The translations under genes were made by a program, and so were the position numbers. A stretch of 64,000 bases of DNA. It comes from Corylus avellana. Taxonomy: Eukaryota > Streptophyta > Magnoliopsida > Fagales > Betulaceae. The notes under the pieces are model-generated. The model saw only the letters and a list, made by a program, of their open reading frames with translations, had not been told where the DNA came from and made no database searches. This document shows positions 25,801 through 36,106 of this stretch, one piece after another; the stretch's first letter is position 1, and each line of letters starts with the position of its first letter. The DNA is taken from assembly GCF_901000735.1 (NCBI RefSeq), contig NC_081544.1, forward strand, positions 29,940,095 through 30,004,094, written 5' to 3'.

Positions 25801-25995
25801 GCGGGACAAGTCGGAAATGGGAGTGTACCGGTAGTACTGCCTGAACGGGTTATGATAATCAGGGTTAGGGTTTGGTGTTGGGTGAGAGGAAGCCCGTAAG
25901 GGATTCAAGATGGAGCGAGAGAGAGAGAGTGAGGAGGAAAAGAGAGAAGGTCTCTGAAGCCTACGCGAAGCACGAGCAACTCGAAACCACGACAT
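19876..25995 (-). CDS. PPT1: 4-hydroxybenzoate polyprenyltransferase, mitochondrial (COQ2/PPT1)
   Basis: Eight exons on minus: 25995-25574, 25185-25050, 23393-23272, 21439-21370, 21250-21101, 20529-20394, 20300-20204 and 19945-19876. They give 400 aa plus TAG, all GT-AG, with phases closing. It is a UbiA-family enzyme that attaches the polyprenyl tail to 4-hydroxybenzoate, the committed step of ubiquinone synthesis in the inner mitochondrial membrane. Seen: an Arg/Ser-rich presequence ([16 protein letters not shown]) that fits mitochondrial import; [19 protein letters not shown]; the first Asp-rich site [29 protein letters not shown]; the second site [20 protein letters not shown]; and the tail [20 protein letters not shown]. 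Both prenyl-diphosphate/Mg binding motifs are complete. The start at 25995 is chosen because the preceding in-frame codons lack family similarity and this ATG begins the basic presequence. Introns hold simple repeats and LINE 3'-end debris. Function and family are secure. Confidence 0.96.
20770..20935 (-). mobile_element. LINE 3'-end fragment in PPT1 intron
   Basis: Read on minus, it gives CCTTTCTTTGTATACATCC, TGTGTACTAGGG, TTGCTCTTTTCAATGAATTAC and then TTATTTATAAAAA. This is the 3'-UTR wording shared by several fragments in this window that end in TTACTTATCAAAAA-type tails, as expected for truncated non-LTR elements. Confidence 0.55.
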
Positions 25996-26339
25996 TGTTA
26001 ACAACCAATACAAATCATTCAACAAACGAATGAGTCCTTCAAGCTAAGGGAAGATCTTCCATCTCGGGAATCGGCTTCAACCATAAACCATAAACCTCCT
26101 TGCAAACAGAATTTTTTTTCCTTTTTGGAGGAACTTCACTGAGGCACCATAAATTCCGGCCAATTTGAAAAGCAACCCTTAAATAATCAAAACTCTTACT
26201 TAGGCCTCTTAAACTTTGGTTTACTCTCACTTTAAACCCTTAACAAAGTTTTCAACGTTAAAGTCAAATTTTAAGGCCATTTTACCCTTACCTCTAAAAC
26301 TACACTATTTTGTGCCTTAAAACTAAAACACCAACCCAG

Positions 26340-26415
26340 CCAAAAACGACATCGTTTTAAGCATTATTTTTATTTTTTATTTTTTATTTTTATTTTTAAA
26401 AAGCAAAAAAAATTA

Positions 26416-26458
<43 letters not shown>

Positions 26459-26640
26459 AAGGACGAAATCGGGGTGGCTTTGCCGGTCTGGGGGTGGTCA
26501 AACCACCCCCATGGCCAAAGGGGTGGTCCGGCCACCCCCAAAAGGCCAAAAAAAAGAAGGGGGGATCGGGTGTTTTGGGGTGGTCCGACCACCCCCAAAA
26601 GCCCAAAAAATTTCTCCCGTGCAAATTTTTTTGGACGATT
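26340..26640. repeat. Poly(A) tract and G/C-rich palindromic block upstream of PPT1
   Basis: About 30 A residues at 26426-26456 are followed by several complementary blocks: GGGGGTGGTCAAACCACCCCC, GGGGTGGTCCGGCCACCCC and GGGGTGGTCCGACCACCCCC. Each can form a hairpin with a 9-10 bp stem. The block is a local GC island in AT-rich DNA and looks like part of a dispersed repeat. No gene is visible between 26000 and 26840. Confidence 0.7.
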
Positions 26641-27775
26641 CTAACAAGATCTTCTGCCTTTAACGCTCTTACAAGATCTCCAACAAAATGCATAAAAGAA
26701 AAAATTATGGATCCTTCTACTCTACTGAGCCATCCACGTGCCTCCCAAGCGTATTTACTAACCATCCCCGGTGAGCTCGTAACATTCCAATAAATCAAAT
26801 TCCTCTCCTCCACTAGCAACAACAACACTACCAAACCGAAAGGCTATGGCATTCTATCAAACATTAACTTAGCAAATTAAAATTTTCCCCCACCCACACC
26901 AGTATTTCAAGTCGTCATTGGTGTTCAGGTCGTTCAAGTCGTTACCATTGAATTTAATCCCTATTCACGGTATTCTTATACTTGCTTGAAAACTACTTCG
27001 AGAGAGAAACCACATAGAGAAACCACTTCGAGAAACTACACACAGAGAAACCACTTAGAGCAATGGAGAGTATCAAGTAAATAGAAATGAGCAACGTTGA
27101 AAAAGATGATAAAAGTTGTTGGGTCATAGATCAAACCACTAAATCCCGATAATTCTTGGCCCCAGCTTAATCATGGAAAGGTCCAGGCCCAATAAGGATC
27201 CGAGGCCTACATATCCAAGACACGTGGGATCCGAGACCTTCCAACCGAGAACCATGGGATCCGAGACCCTTAAGCCGAGACCGTTAAGTCCGAGACTAAT
27301 TCAGGACACACAGGTCTCGGCTACATGGATAACTCGGGTATCTTAAAAGATACAGCTGTTAACAGATAAATTATTTGATTTATTCAAAAGCTGCCATATC
27401 TATTTAAAATGCAAATCAAATATATTATCCAACAATCATTTACAAATGTTTAAATCAAGTGATACATGCAACGACCAAATCCTACGATCTTGATCCCCTA
27501 AGATCTCGTAGAGGAGGATCACTCAAATCCCTTGTCAGTAACTGCATCGCAGAAACTCAGGGAAGAGGCTATGGCATTCTATCAAACATTAACTTAGGAA
27601 ATTAAAAATTTTCCCCCACCCACACTAGTACTTCAGGTCGTTAGTGGTGTTCAGGTCATCCAAATCGTTACCATTGAACTTAATCCCTATTTACGGTATT
27701 CTTATACTTGCCTGAAAACCACTTCGAGAGAGAAACCACTTCGAGAAACAAAATACAGAGAAACCACTTAGAGAA

Positions 27776-28060
27776 ATGGAGAGTATCAAGGAAATAAAAA
27801 TGAGCAACGTTGAAAAAGATGATGAAAGTTGTTGGGCCATAAATCAAACCACTAAATACCCGGTAATCCTCGGCCCCAACTTAATCATGGAAAGGCCCAG
27901 GCCCAATAAGGATCCGAGGCCTACATATCCGAGACCCGTGGGATCCGAGACCTTCCAACCGAGACCCATGGGATCCGAGACCCTTACGCCGACACCGTTA
28001 AGTCCGAGACTAACTCAGGACACACAGGTCTCAGCTATATGGATAACTTGGGTATCTTAA
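27776..28060 (+). other. Chimeric ORF of the tandem unit (94 codons), best example
   Basis: The frame starts MESIKEIKMSNVEKDDES and crosses directly into LTR sequence (CWAINQTTKYPVILGP). It then enters a Pro/Arg-rich segment from the CCGAGACC repeats (RPVGSETFQPRPMGSETL) and stops after ITWVS. Near-identical open versions occur at 28513-28773 (86 codons, later Met), 29929-30213 (94 codons) and 30574-30849 (91 codons). Unit 1 has a stop at the sixth codon, and unit 9 lost the ATG. The N-terminal 18 residues resemble the start region of YSL copy A (SNVEKEDE). There is no evidence of function; it could be a passive by-product of duplication. Confidence 0.5.
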
Positions 28061-30937
28061 AAGATACAGCCGTTAACAGATAAATTATCCTATTTATTCA
28101 AAAGCTGCCATATCTATTTAAAATGCAAATCAAATATATTATCCAACAATCATTTACAAATGTTTAAATCAAGTGATACATGCAACGACCAAATCCTATG
28201 ATCTTGATCCCTTAAGATCTCGGAGAGGAGGATCACCCAAATCCCTTGTCAGTAACTGCATCGCAGAACCTCAAAGAAGAGGCTACGGCATTCTATCAAA
28301 CATTAACTTAGCAAATTAAAATTTTCCCCCACCCACACCAGTACTTCAGGTCATCAGTGGTGGTCAAGTTATCCAAGTCGTTACCATTGAACTTAATCCA
28401 TATTTGCGGTATTCTTATACTTGCCTGAAAACCACTTCGAGAGAGAAACCACTTCGAGAAACTACACACAGATAAACCACTTAGAGAAATAGAGAGTATC
28501 AAGGAAATAGAAATGAGCAACGTTCAAAAAGATGATGAAAGTTGTTGGGTCATAGATCAAACCACTAAATACCCGATAATCCTCGACCCCAGCTTAATCA
28601 TGGAAAGGCCCAGGCCCAATAAGGATCCGAGGCACACATATCTAAGACCCGTGGGATCCGAGACCTTCCAACCGAGACCCATGGGATCCGAGACCTCTAA
28701 GCCGAGACCATTAAGTCCGAAAGTAACTCAGGACACACAGGTCTCGACTACATGGATAACTCGGGTATCTTAAAAAATACAACCGTTAACAGATAAATTA
28801 TCCGATTTATTCAAAAACTGCCATATCTATTTAAAATGCAAATCAAATATATTATCCAACAATCATTTACAAATGTTTAAGTCAAGTGATACATGCAACG
28901 ACCAAATCCTATGATCTTGATCCCCTAAGATCTCGGAAAGGAGGATCACCCAAATCCCTTGTCAATAATTGCATCGCAGAAACTCAGGGAAGAGGCTATG
29001 GCATTCTATCAAACATTAACTTAGCAAATTAAAAATTTCTCCCCACCCACACCAGTACTTCAGGTCGTCAATGATGTTCAGGTCGTCCAAGTCGTTACCA
29101 TTGAACTTATCCATATTTACGGTATTCTTATACTTGCCTAAAAACCACTTCGAGAGAGAAACCACACAGAGAAACCACTTCGAGAAACTACACACAGAGA
29201 AACCACTTAGAGAAACGGAAAGTATCAAGGAAATAGAAATGAGCAACGTTGAAAAAGATGATGAGAGTTGTTAGGCCATAGATCAAACCACTAAATACCC
29301 GATAATCCTCGGCCCCAGCTTAATCATGGAAAGGACTAGGCCTAATAAGGATCCGAGGCCCACATATCCGAGACCCGTGGGATCTGACACCTTCCAACCG
29401 AGACCTATGGGATCTGAGACCCTTAAGCCGACACCGTTAAGTCCGAGACTAACTAAGGACACACAGGTCTCGGCTATATGGATAACTCGGGTATCTTAAA
29501 AGATACAGCCGTTAACAGATAAATTATCCTGTTTATGGAAAAGCGGCCATATCTATTTAAAATGCAAATCAAATATATTATCCAACAATCATTTACAAAT
29601 GTTTAAATCAAGTGATACATGCAACGACCAAATCCTATGATCTTGATACCCTAAGATCTCGGAAAGGAGGATCACCCAAATCCTTTGTCAGTAACTGCAT
29701 CGCAGAAACTCAGGGAAGAGGCTATGGCATGCTATCGAACATTAACTTAGCAAATTAAAAATTTCCCCCCACCCACACCAGTACTTCAGATCGTCAGTGG
29801 TGTTCAGGTCGTCCAAACCGTTACCATTGAACTTAATCCCTATTTACGGTATTCTTATACTTGCCTGAAAACCACTTCGAGAGAGAAACCACATCGAGAA
29901 ACTACACACAGAGAAACCACTTAGGGAAATGGAGAGTATCAAGGAAATACAAATGAGCAACATTGAAAAAGATGGTGAAAGTTGTTGGGCTATAGATCAA
30001 ACGACTAAATACCCGGTAATCCTTGGCCCTAGCTTAATCATGGAAAGGCCCAAGCCCAATAAGGATCCGAGGCCCACATATCCGAGACCCGTGGGATCTG
30101 AGACCTTCCAACCAAGACCCATGGGGTCCAAGACCCTTAAGCCAACACCGTTAAGTCCGAGACTAACTAAGGACACAAAGGTCTCGGCTACTTGGATAAC
30201 ACAGGTATCTTAAAAGATACAGCCGTTAACAGATAAATTATTCTATCTATTCAAAAGCTGCGATATCTATTTAAAATGCAAATCAAATATATAATCCAAC
30301 AATCATTTACAAATGTTTAAATCAACTGATACATGCAACGACGAAATCCTATGATCTTGATCCCTTAAGATCTCGGAGAGGAGGATCACCCAAATCCCTT
30401 GTCAGTACCTGCATCGCAGAAACACAGGCAAAAGGCTATGGCATTCTATAAAACATTAACTTAGCAAATTAAAATTTCCCCCCACCCACGCCAGTACTTC
30501 AGGTCGTCAGTAGTGTTCAAGTTGTCCAAGTCGTTACCATTGAACTTAATCCCTATTCACGGTATTCTTATACTTGCCTGAAAACCACTTTGAGAAAAAC
30601 CACTTCGAGAAACTACACACAGATAAACCACTTAGAGAAATGGAGAGTATCAAGGAAATAGACATGAGCAACGTTCAAAAAGATGATGAAAGTTGTTGGG
30701 TCATAGATCAAACTACTAAATACCCGGTAATCCTCGGCCCCAGCTTAATCATGGAAAGGCACAGGCCCAATAAGGATCCGAGGCCCACATATCCAAGACC
30801 CGTGGGATTCGAGACCTTCCAACCGAGACCCTTAAGCCGAGACCGTTAAGTCCGAGACTAACTCAGGACACACAGGTCTAGGCTACATGGATAACTTGGG
30901 TATCTTAAAAGATACAGCCGTTAACAGATAAATTATC

Positions 30938-30957
30938 NNNNNNNNNNNNNNNNNNNN
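30938..30957. other. Assembly gap (20 N) inside the tandem array
   Basis: The gap falls in unit 6, after LTR text, and resumes in unit 7 at the MSNVEK coding segment. At least about 200 bp of unit 6 and about 235 bp of unit 7 are missing, and any number of whole units could be collapsed here. Confidence 0.99.
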
Positions 30958-32298
30958 CGTTGAAAAAGATGATGAAAGTTGTTGGGTCATAGATCAAACC
31001 ACTAAATACCTGGTAATCCTCGGCCCCAGCTTAATCATGGAAAGGCCCAGGCCTAATAAGGATCTGAGACCTTCCAACCGAGACCCATGGGCTCCGAGAC
31101 CCTTAAGCCGAGACCGTTAAGTCCGAGACTAACTCAGGACACACAGGTCTTGGCTACATGGATAACTCGGGTATCTTAAAAGATACTGCCTTTAACAGAT
31201 AAATTATCCAATTTATTCAAAAGCTACCATATCTATTTAAAATGAAAATCAATTATATTATCCAACAATCATTTACAAATGTTTAAATCAACTGATACAT
31301 GAACGACCAAATTCTATGATCTTGATCCTTTAAGATCTCGGAGAGGAGGATCACCCAAATCCCTTGTCAGTAGCTGCATCGCAAAAACTCAGGGAAGAGG
31401 CTATGGCATTCTATCAAACATTAACTTAGCAAATTAAAAATTTTCCCCCACCCACACCAATACTTCAGGTCGTCCGTGGTGTTCAGGTCATCCAAGTCAT
31501 TACCATTGAACTTAATCCATATTCACGGTATTCTTATACTTGCCTGAAAACCACTTCAGGAGAGAAACCACTTCGAGAAACTACACACAGAGAAACCACT
31601 TAGAGAAATGGAGAGTATCAAGAAAATAGAAATGAGCAACGTTGAAAAAGATGTTGAAAGTTGTTGGGTCATAGCTCAAACCACTAAATACCCGGTAATC
31701 CTCGGCCCTAGCTTAATTATGGAAATGCCCAAGCCCAATAAGGATCCGAGACCCATGGAATCCGAGCCCTTAAGCCAAGACCATTAAGTCCGAGACTAAC
31801 TCGGGACACACAGGTCTCAGTTACAAGGATAACTCGGGTATCTTAAAAGATACAACCGTTACCAGATAAATTATCCTATTTTTTCAAAAGCTGCCATATC
31901 TATTTAAAATGCAAATCAAATATATTATCCAACAATCTACAAATGTTTAAATCAAGTGATACATGTAACGACCAAATCCTATGATCTTGATCCCCTAAGA
32001 TCTCGGAGAGGAGGATCACCCAAATCCCTTGTCAATAACTGCATCGCAAAAACTCAGGGAAGAGGCTATGGCATTCTATCAAATATTAACTTAGCAAATT
32101 AAAAATTTCTCCCCACCCACACCAGTACTTCAGGTCGTCAATGGTGTTCAGGTCGTCCAAATCGTTACCATTGAACTTAATCCCTATTTACGGTATTCTT
32201 ATACTTGCCTGAAAACCACTTCGAAAGAGAAACCACTTAGAGAAATTGAGAGTATCAAGGAAATAGAAATGAGCAACGTTGAAAAAAATAATGAAAGT

Positions 32299-33030
32299 TT
32301 TTTTGTCATAGATCAAACCACTAAATACCCGGTAATCCTCGGCCCCAGCTTAATCATTGAAAGGCCCACGCCCAGGCCCAATTAGGATCCGAGGCCCACA
32401 TATCCGAGACCCGTGGGATCCGAGACCTTCCAATCGAGACCCATGGGATCCGAGACCCTAAAGCCGAGACCGTTAAGTTCGAGACTAACTCAAGACACAC
32501 AGGTCTCGGCTACATGGATAATTCCGGTATCTTAAAAGATACAGACGTTAACAGATAAATTATCCTATTTATTCAGAAGCTGCCATTTCTATTTAAAATG
32601 CAAATCAAATATATTATCCAACAATCATTTACAAATGTTTAAATCATGTGATTCATGCAACAACCAAATCCTATGATCTTGATCTCCTAAGATCTTAGAG
32701 AGGAGGATCACCCAAATCCCTTGTCAGTAACTGCATCGCAGAAACTAAGGGAAGAGTGATTCGCTGGTGAAGGGACTTCCACTACTTGATGCCTATAAAA
32801 GACAGATAATCTCTCCATAAGGGGGTAAGCGCAACTTTGCCATTAAATTCTTCATTTGTTGCTTATTCTCTTTCCCATTCTAACTTAAGTATCGGAGTGT
32901 CCCCGTCGGCTCACCCCGGTCTCTTCGATCATTCTTTCTTCTTTGTTGTGTAGTCAAATCACTCGTGTGTTTGGTCAACTCAGACTCGGTAGACATCCCA
33001 GGTCATCATAAGGAAAATTGTGTATCAACA
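32299..33030 (+). mobile_element. Solo LTR of a Ty3/gypsy-type retrotransposon
   Basis: The LTR runs from a mutated TGTTGGG start in unit 9 to GTGTATCAACA at 33030 (TGTTG...CAACA ends), about 732 bp. The 3' half has a TATA box (TATAAAAG, 32794-32801). After it comes wording typical of plant gypsy LTRs: TAACTTAAGTATCGGAGTGTC, then CCCCGTCGGCTCACCCCGGTC. AAAG lies next to both ends and is a possible remnant target duplication. No internal retroviral-type region is present. It lies at the 5' end of YSL copy A. Confidence 0.7.
32794..32801 (+). promoter_or_regulatory. LTR TATA box
   Basis: TATAAAAG in the 3' part of the solo LTR, upstream of the U5-like section and pointing toward YSL copy A. 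It could drive read-through transcription into the damaged gene; this is inference only. Confidence 0.45.
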
Positions 33031-34268
33031 AAAGAGAATATAGTAGTGCACGCTTAGAATGGAGTAACGTTGAGAAAGAAGATGAAAGGGAAGATGAAGC
33101 AATTGGTGAAGTTGAAGAAATCATAGAAACAGGCCCCGTTGATGTTGATAATGGACAGGCAAGAGAAATAGGCGAGTTTGATGATCAAGGAGTGACAGGG
33201 GAAAGGTTGTTTGAGGACACAGAGGTATTGCCGTGGAAGAAACAAATCACCGTAAGGTCTATGGTGACAAGCTTCGTTTTGAGCGTTTTATTTAATTTCA
33301 TTGTGTGCAAACTTAATTAGCTTAAGTCCTGGGTACATACCGTCTTTAAACGTTTTAGCAGTTATTATCGTCAAGTTTTACACTTTCATGCTTGACAGAT
33401 ATGGTCTGTTGAAGCAGCCTTTCACTAGGCAAGAGAATACAGTAATCCAGACCTTTCTTATTGCGTCTTCAGGAATGGCATTTAACAACACGTTCTTCTT
33501 CTTTCTTTCTTCTGCTTTTCGTTTCATGCATGCAATGTTTTGTTATCAATCTAGTGGTGTAAGTTGAGGGAAAATGTTGTAGGCTATTTTAGAAACCCTC
33601 TTAGAACTTGGGCTTGGGCTCTCTGATGTAACTTGGGCTTACTCTGGAATTGGTTGCGCCCAACACATTTTGCAAACAAAACCAAAGCTTTTAGAACATA
33701 TATATTTTCGGAATTTTATGAACTGATCCTTTGATTTTTGGATTATTATAACTTTTTGATAGTTTGAAAACTAATCATATTAATCTGTTTGTAATTATTA
33801 GGTGGGATTGCAAACTATCTGCTAGCGACGACTCCTTTAATAGCTAGCCAAGGACATGAAGCAATTGCACCAATCAACTTCAAGCACCTCTCTCTTGGTT
33901 GGACGATTGGTTTCCTCTTTGCCGTGAGCTTCGTTGGCTTATTCCTTAATTTGATGCTAAAAAAGGTTATGGTTCTTATGATAATTAATATTTAATTAAT
34001 CTGTATTGTGTTTTGTATTTTTCGATTCCAACTTAACTGGCCTTAAATCTTCTCACACATGCAGATAATGATCTTAAAGTACAACTTAACCTACCCCAAT
34101 GGTACTGTAACTGCATCCATCATCAACAACTTCCACACACTCAAAGCAGCCGAGCTGGCAAAGTACTAAGCATTCACATAAATTGTATTAATTAATGTAA
34201 TCTAATTAATATTCTTGCTCGTCTAATGCATTCATTTTCATGAATACAGGAGACAATTTAAATATATG
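33031..34268 (+). pseudogene. YSL transporter copy A, 5' half, disrupted by LTR and CACTA
   Basis: YSL-type exons: exon 1 (33031 to about 33490: [45 protein letters not shown]), exon 2 (33802-33965), exon 3 (34065-34162) and the first 19 bases of exon 4 (34250-34268). Lesions seen: no ATG after the LTR; a 4-bp insertion near 33316 that creates a stop and shift (CTTAATTAGCTTAAG against CTTAGCTTAAG in copy B); a 12-bp deletion after the SLNVLA segment; and loss of the exon 1 donor (AACAACACG where copy B has AACGGTAAG). Finally the CACTA terminus at 34269 cuts exon 4, and the rest of the transporter is missing. Exons 2 and 3 and introns 1-3 remain very similar to copy B, so the duplication is recent. 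Confidence 0.9.
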
Positions 34269-34289
34269 CACTACAAAAATCGTCAGAAA

Positions 34290-34512
34290 TTCTGACTAGA
34301 GGTTTTTGACGTGTGATTTTTGAAGTTTAGTAACGGTTAAAAGGGGGATGTCAAAAATCCCGGATTTTTGACGTGTCAAAACCGACACGTCAAAAAAAAA
34401 TTTTGATGTGTCGATTTTGACACGTCAAATTTTTTTTGACGTACCAAAACCGACATGTCACAAAATTTACGTGTTTTTTTTGACGTGTCACGCTGTTTGA
34501 CACGTCAAAAAA
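34290..34512. repeat. CACTA subterminal repeats
   Basis: About ten copies, in both orientations, of TTGACGTGTC / GACACGTCAA within 220 bp of the CACTA terminus. Some form perfect palindromes. In En/Spm elements comparable clusters are bound by the TNPA protein. Confidence 0.8.
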
Positions 34513-34599
34513 TATATATAATTTTTTTTAATAAAAAATAATTACAATATTCTAATTCCTGATATTCCAATACAATAATTTCAATATTTTTAATCCACA

Positions 34600-35215
34600 T
34601 ACTTACAATCCAATATTATTCCATAATCCAATACAATCCATAATCCACATACAGAATCAACAATATCCATAATCCAATTCATACATAATTCAATTCAATA
34701 CATAATACACGTCCATAATCCACATCCAATACATAATACACGTCCATAATCCACATACAATACATAATACACACCCATAATCCACATCCAATACCTAATC
34801 CAATCTAATCAAATACCTAATCCAATCCAATACATAATCCACATCTACAATACACATCCATAATACACATACATAATACACATTCATCATCCACATACAT
34901 AATTCAATCCAATACGTAATACAATCCAATACATAATCCACATACATAATACACATTCATAATCCACATACATAATCCAATCCAATAGCTAATCCAATCT
35001 AATACGTAATTCAATCCAATACATAATCCAATCCAATCCAATACATAATCCACATCCATAATACACATCCATAATCCACATACATAATACACATCCGTAA
35101 TCCACATACATAATCCAATCCATAATCCACATACATAATCCAATCCAATCCAATCCATAATCCAATACATAATCAAATCCATAATCTCTAATACATAATC
35201 TAATCTCTAATACAT
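34600..35215. repeat. Minisatellite based on CATAATCCA(CAT)ACA
   Basis: About 600 bp is composed almost wholly of variants of CATAATCCACATA and CATAATCCAATCCAATA with irregular spacing. It lies inside the CACTA element between the subterminal repeats and the transposase-like gene. Frames here are repeat-translated and were not called as genes. Confidence 0.85.
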
Positions 35216-36106
35216 ATAGCTACTAATGGTTCCAGCCCACCCATTAGCAATCACAAGAACACACTATGAGGTTCAAATAATATATATATCCAACACAACT
35301 TCATTAAACAAAATCCAATATCCAATATATATATCAAACACAACACAACTTCATTAATAATATATATCCAACATCTAATATCCAATAATATATATCCAGC
35401 GCATACTTCATTAAACAAAATTTCAACACACATACTACATTCCAACACAACACATAACAAAACATATATATACATCGAAAACACGTTCTAACACAAGGCA
35501 AAATAAATATACAATAAAACACATCTGGACTATCTACTAGACATAAGTTTTAATTAGTTTCAACAAACCTATAGTTTGATCTAACTATATACAAAACAAT
35601 AAACAGTAGTATGTATACAAATAGTGATGATCAACGACGTGTGGCGCCCAACTCAACACAGTCATCCCCAACCCTTAACCTGCATTACCTGCAAATGAGT
35701 TGTGAACCAATAATAATCAATACAAAAAATCAAAATTACTATGTAATATTATGCAAATATACGTAAGTTCTAAAATGGACTGCTGTAACTAGGAGTTTCT
35801 AACAATTGTTTCTAACCGTTGTTTCTAACAGTTAACAATTGTTACAAAAACAAAATAAAATATATCATTACCTCTGTGGGACGCAAATCCAGACGTTGAC
35901 CCGAACATGGCCTCGATCTGGCAGAAACGAGCGTCAATCATAGCATCTTTCTCTGCTATCTACGCTTTTTGTGCTTCAATCTGCCTCGCCATCTCTTCCA
36001 TTGCACTTTTTTGTGCTGCCTGCTCTTCTTACATCACACGTCTTTCTTGTGCCCGCTCCTCTTCAAGTTCTCTAATTCTATCCGTCATTTGTGAGAACGA
36101 GGAGCT

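Larger units (their letters stand above)
26841..32755 (+). repeat. Tandem array of nine or more ~0.7-kb gene-LTR chimeric units
   Basis: Units start at 26841, 27566, 28280, 28993, 29719, 30433, (one start hidden in the gap), 31398 and 32063. The last ends near 32755. Each opens AGGCTATGGCATTCTATC and closes CTCAGGGAAG. Within a unit, about 210 bp of promoter/leader-like sequence is followed by a start segment encoding MESIKEIEMSNVEKDDES. An LTR 5' part then begins TGTTGGGCC and contains repeated CCGAGACC words. Lengths of unbroken units are 725, 714, 713, 726, 714, 665 and 693. The copies are highly similar with scattered substitutions and small deletions. Unit 9 continues into the rest of the LTR, which shows that the array arose by amplification across a gene-LTR junction. 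Confidence 0.92.

Noticed and set aside
25648..25899. Plus-strand frame opposite PPT1 exon 1
   Set aside because: It is an antisense shadow of the presequence exon and has no similarity of its own.
26841..32755. CRISPR-like or centromeric satellite interpretation of the tandem array
   Set aside because: Units are about 0.7 kb with no spacer structure, and they contain an identifiable gene-LTR junction, so neither description fits.
34904..35522. Minus-strand frames rich in Trp-Ile-Met-Asp and Tyr-Val-Cys
   Set aside because: They are the CATAATCCA-type minisatellite and AT-rich repeats read in one frame, not genes.
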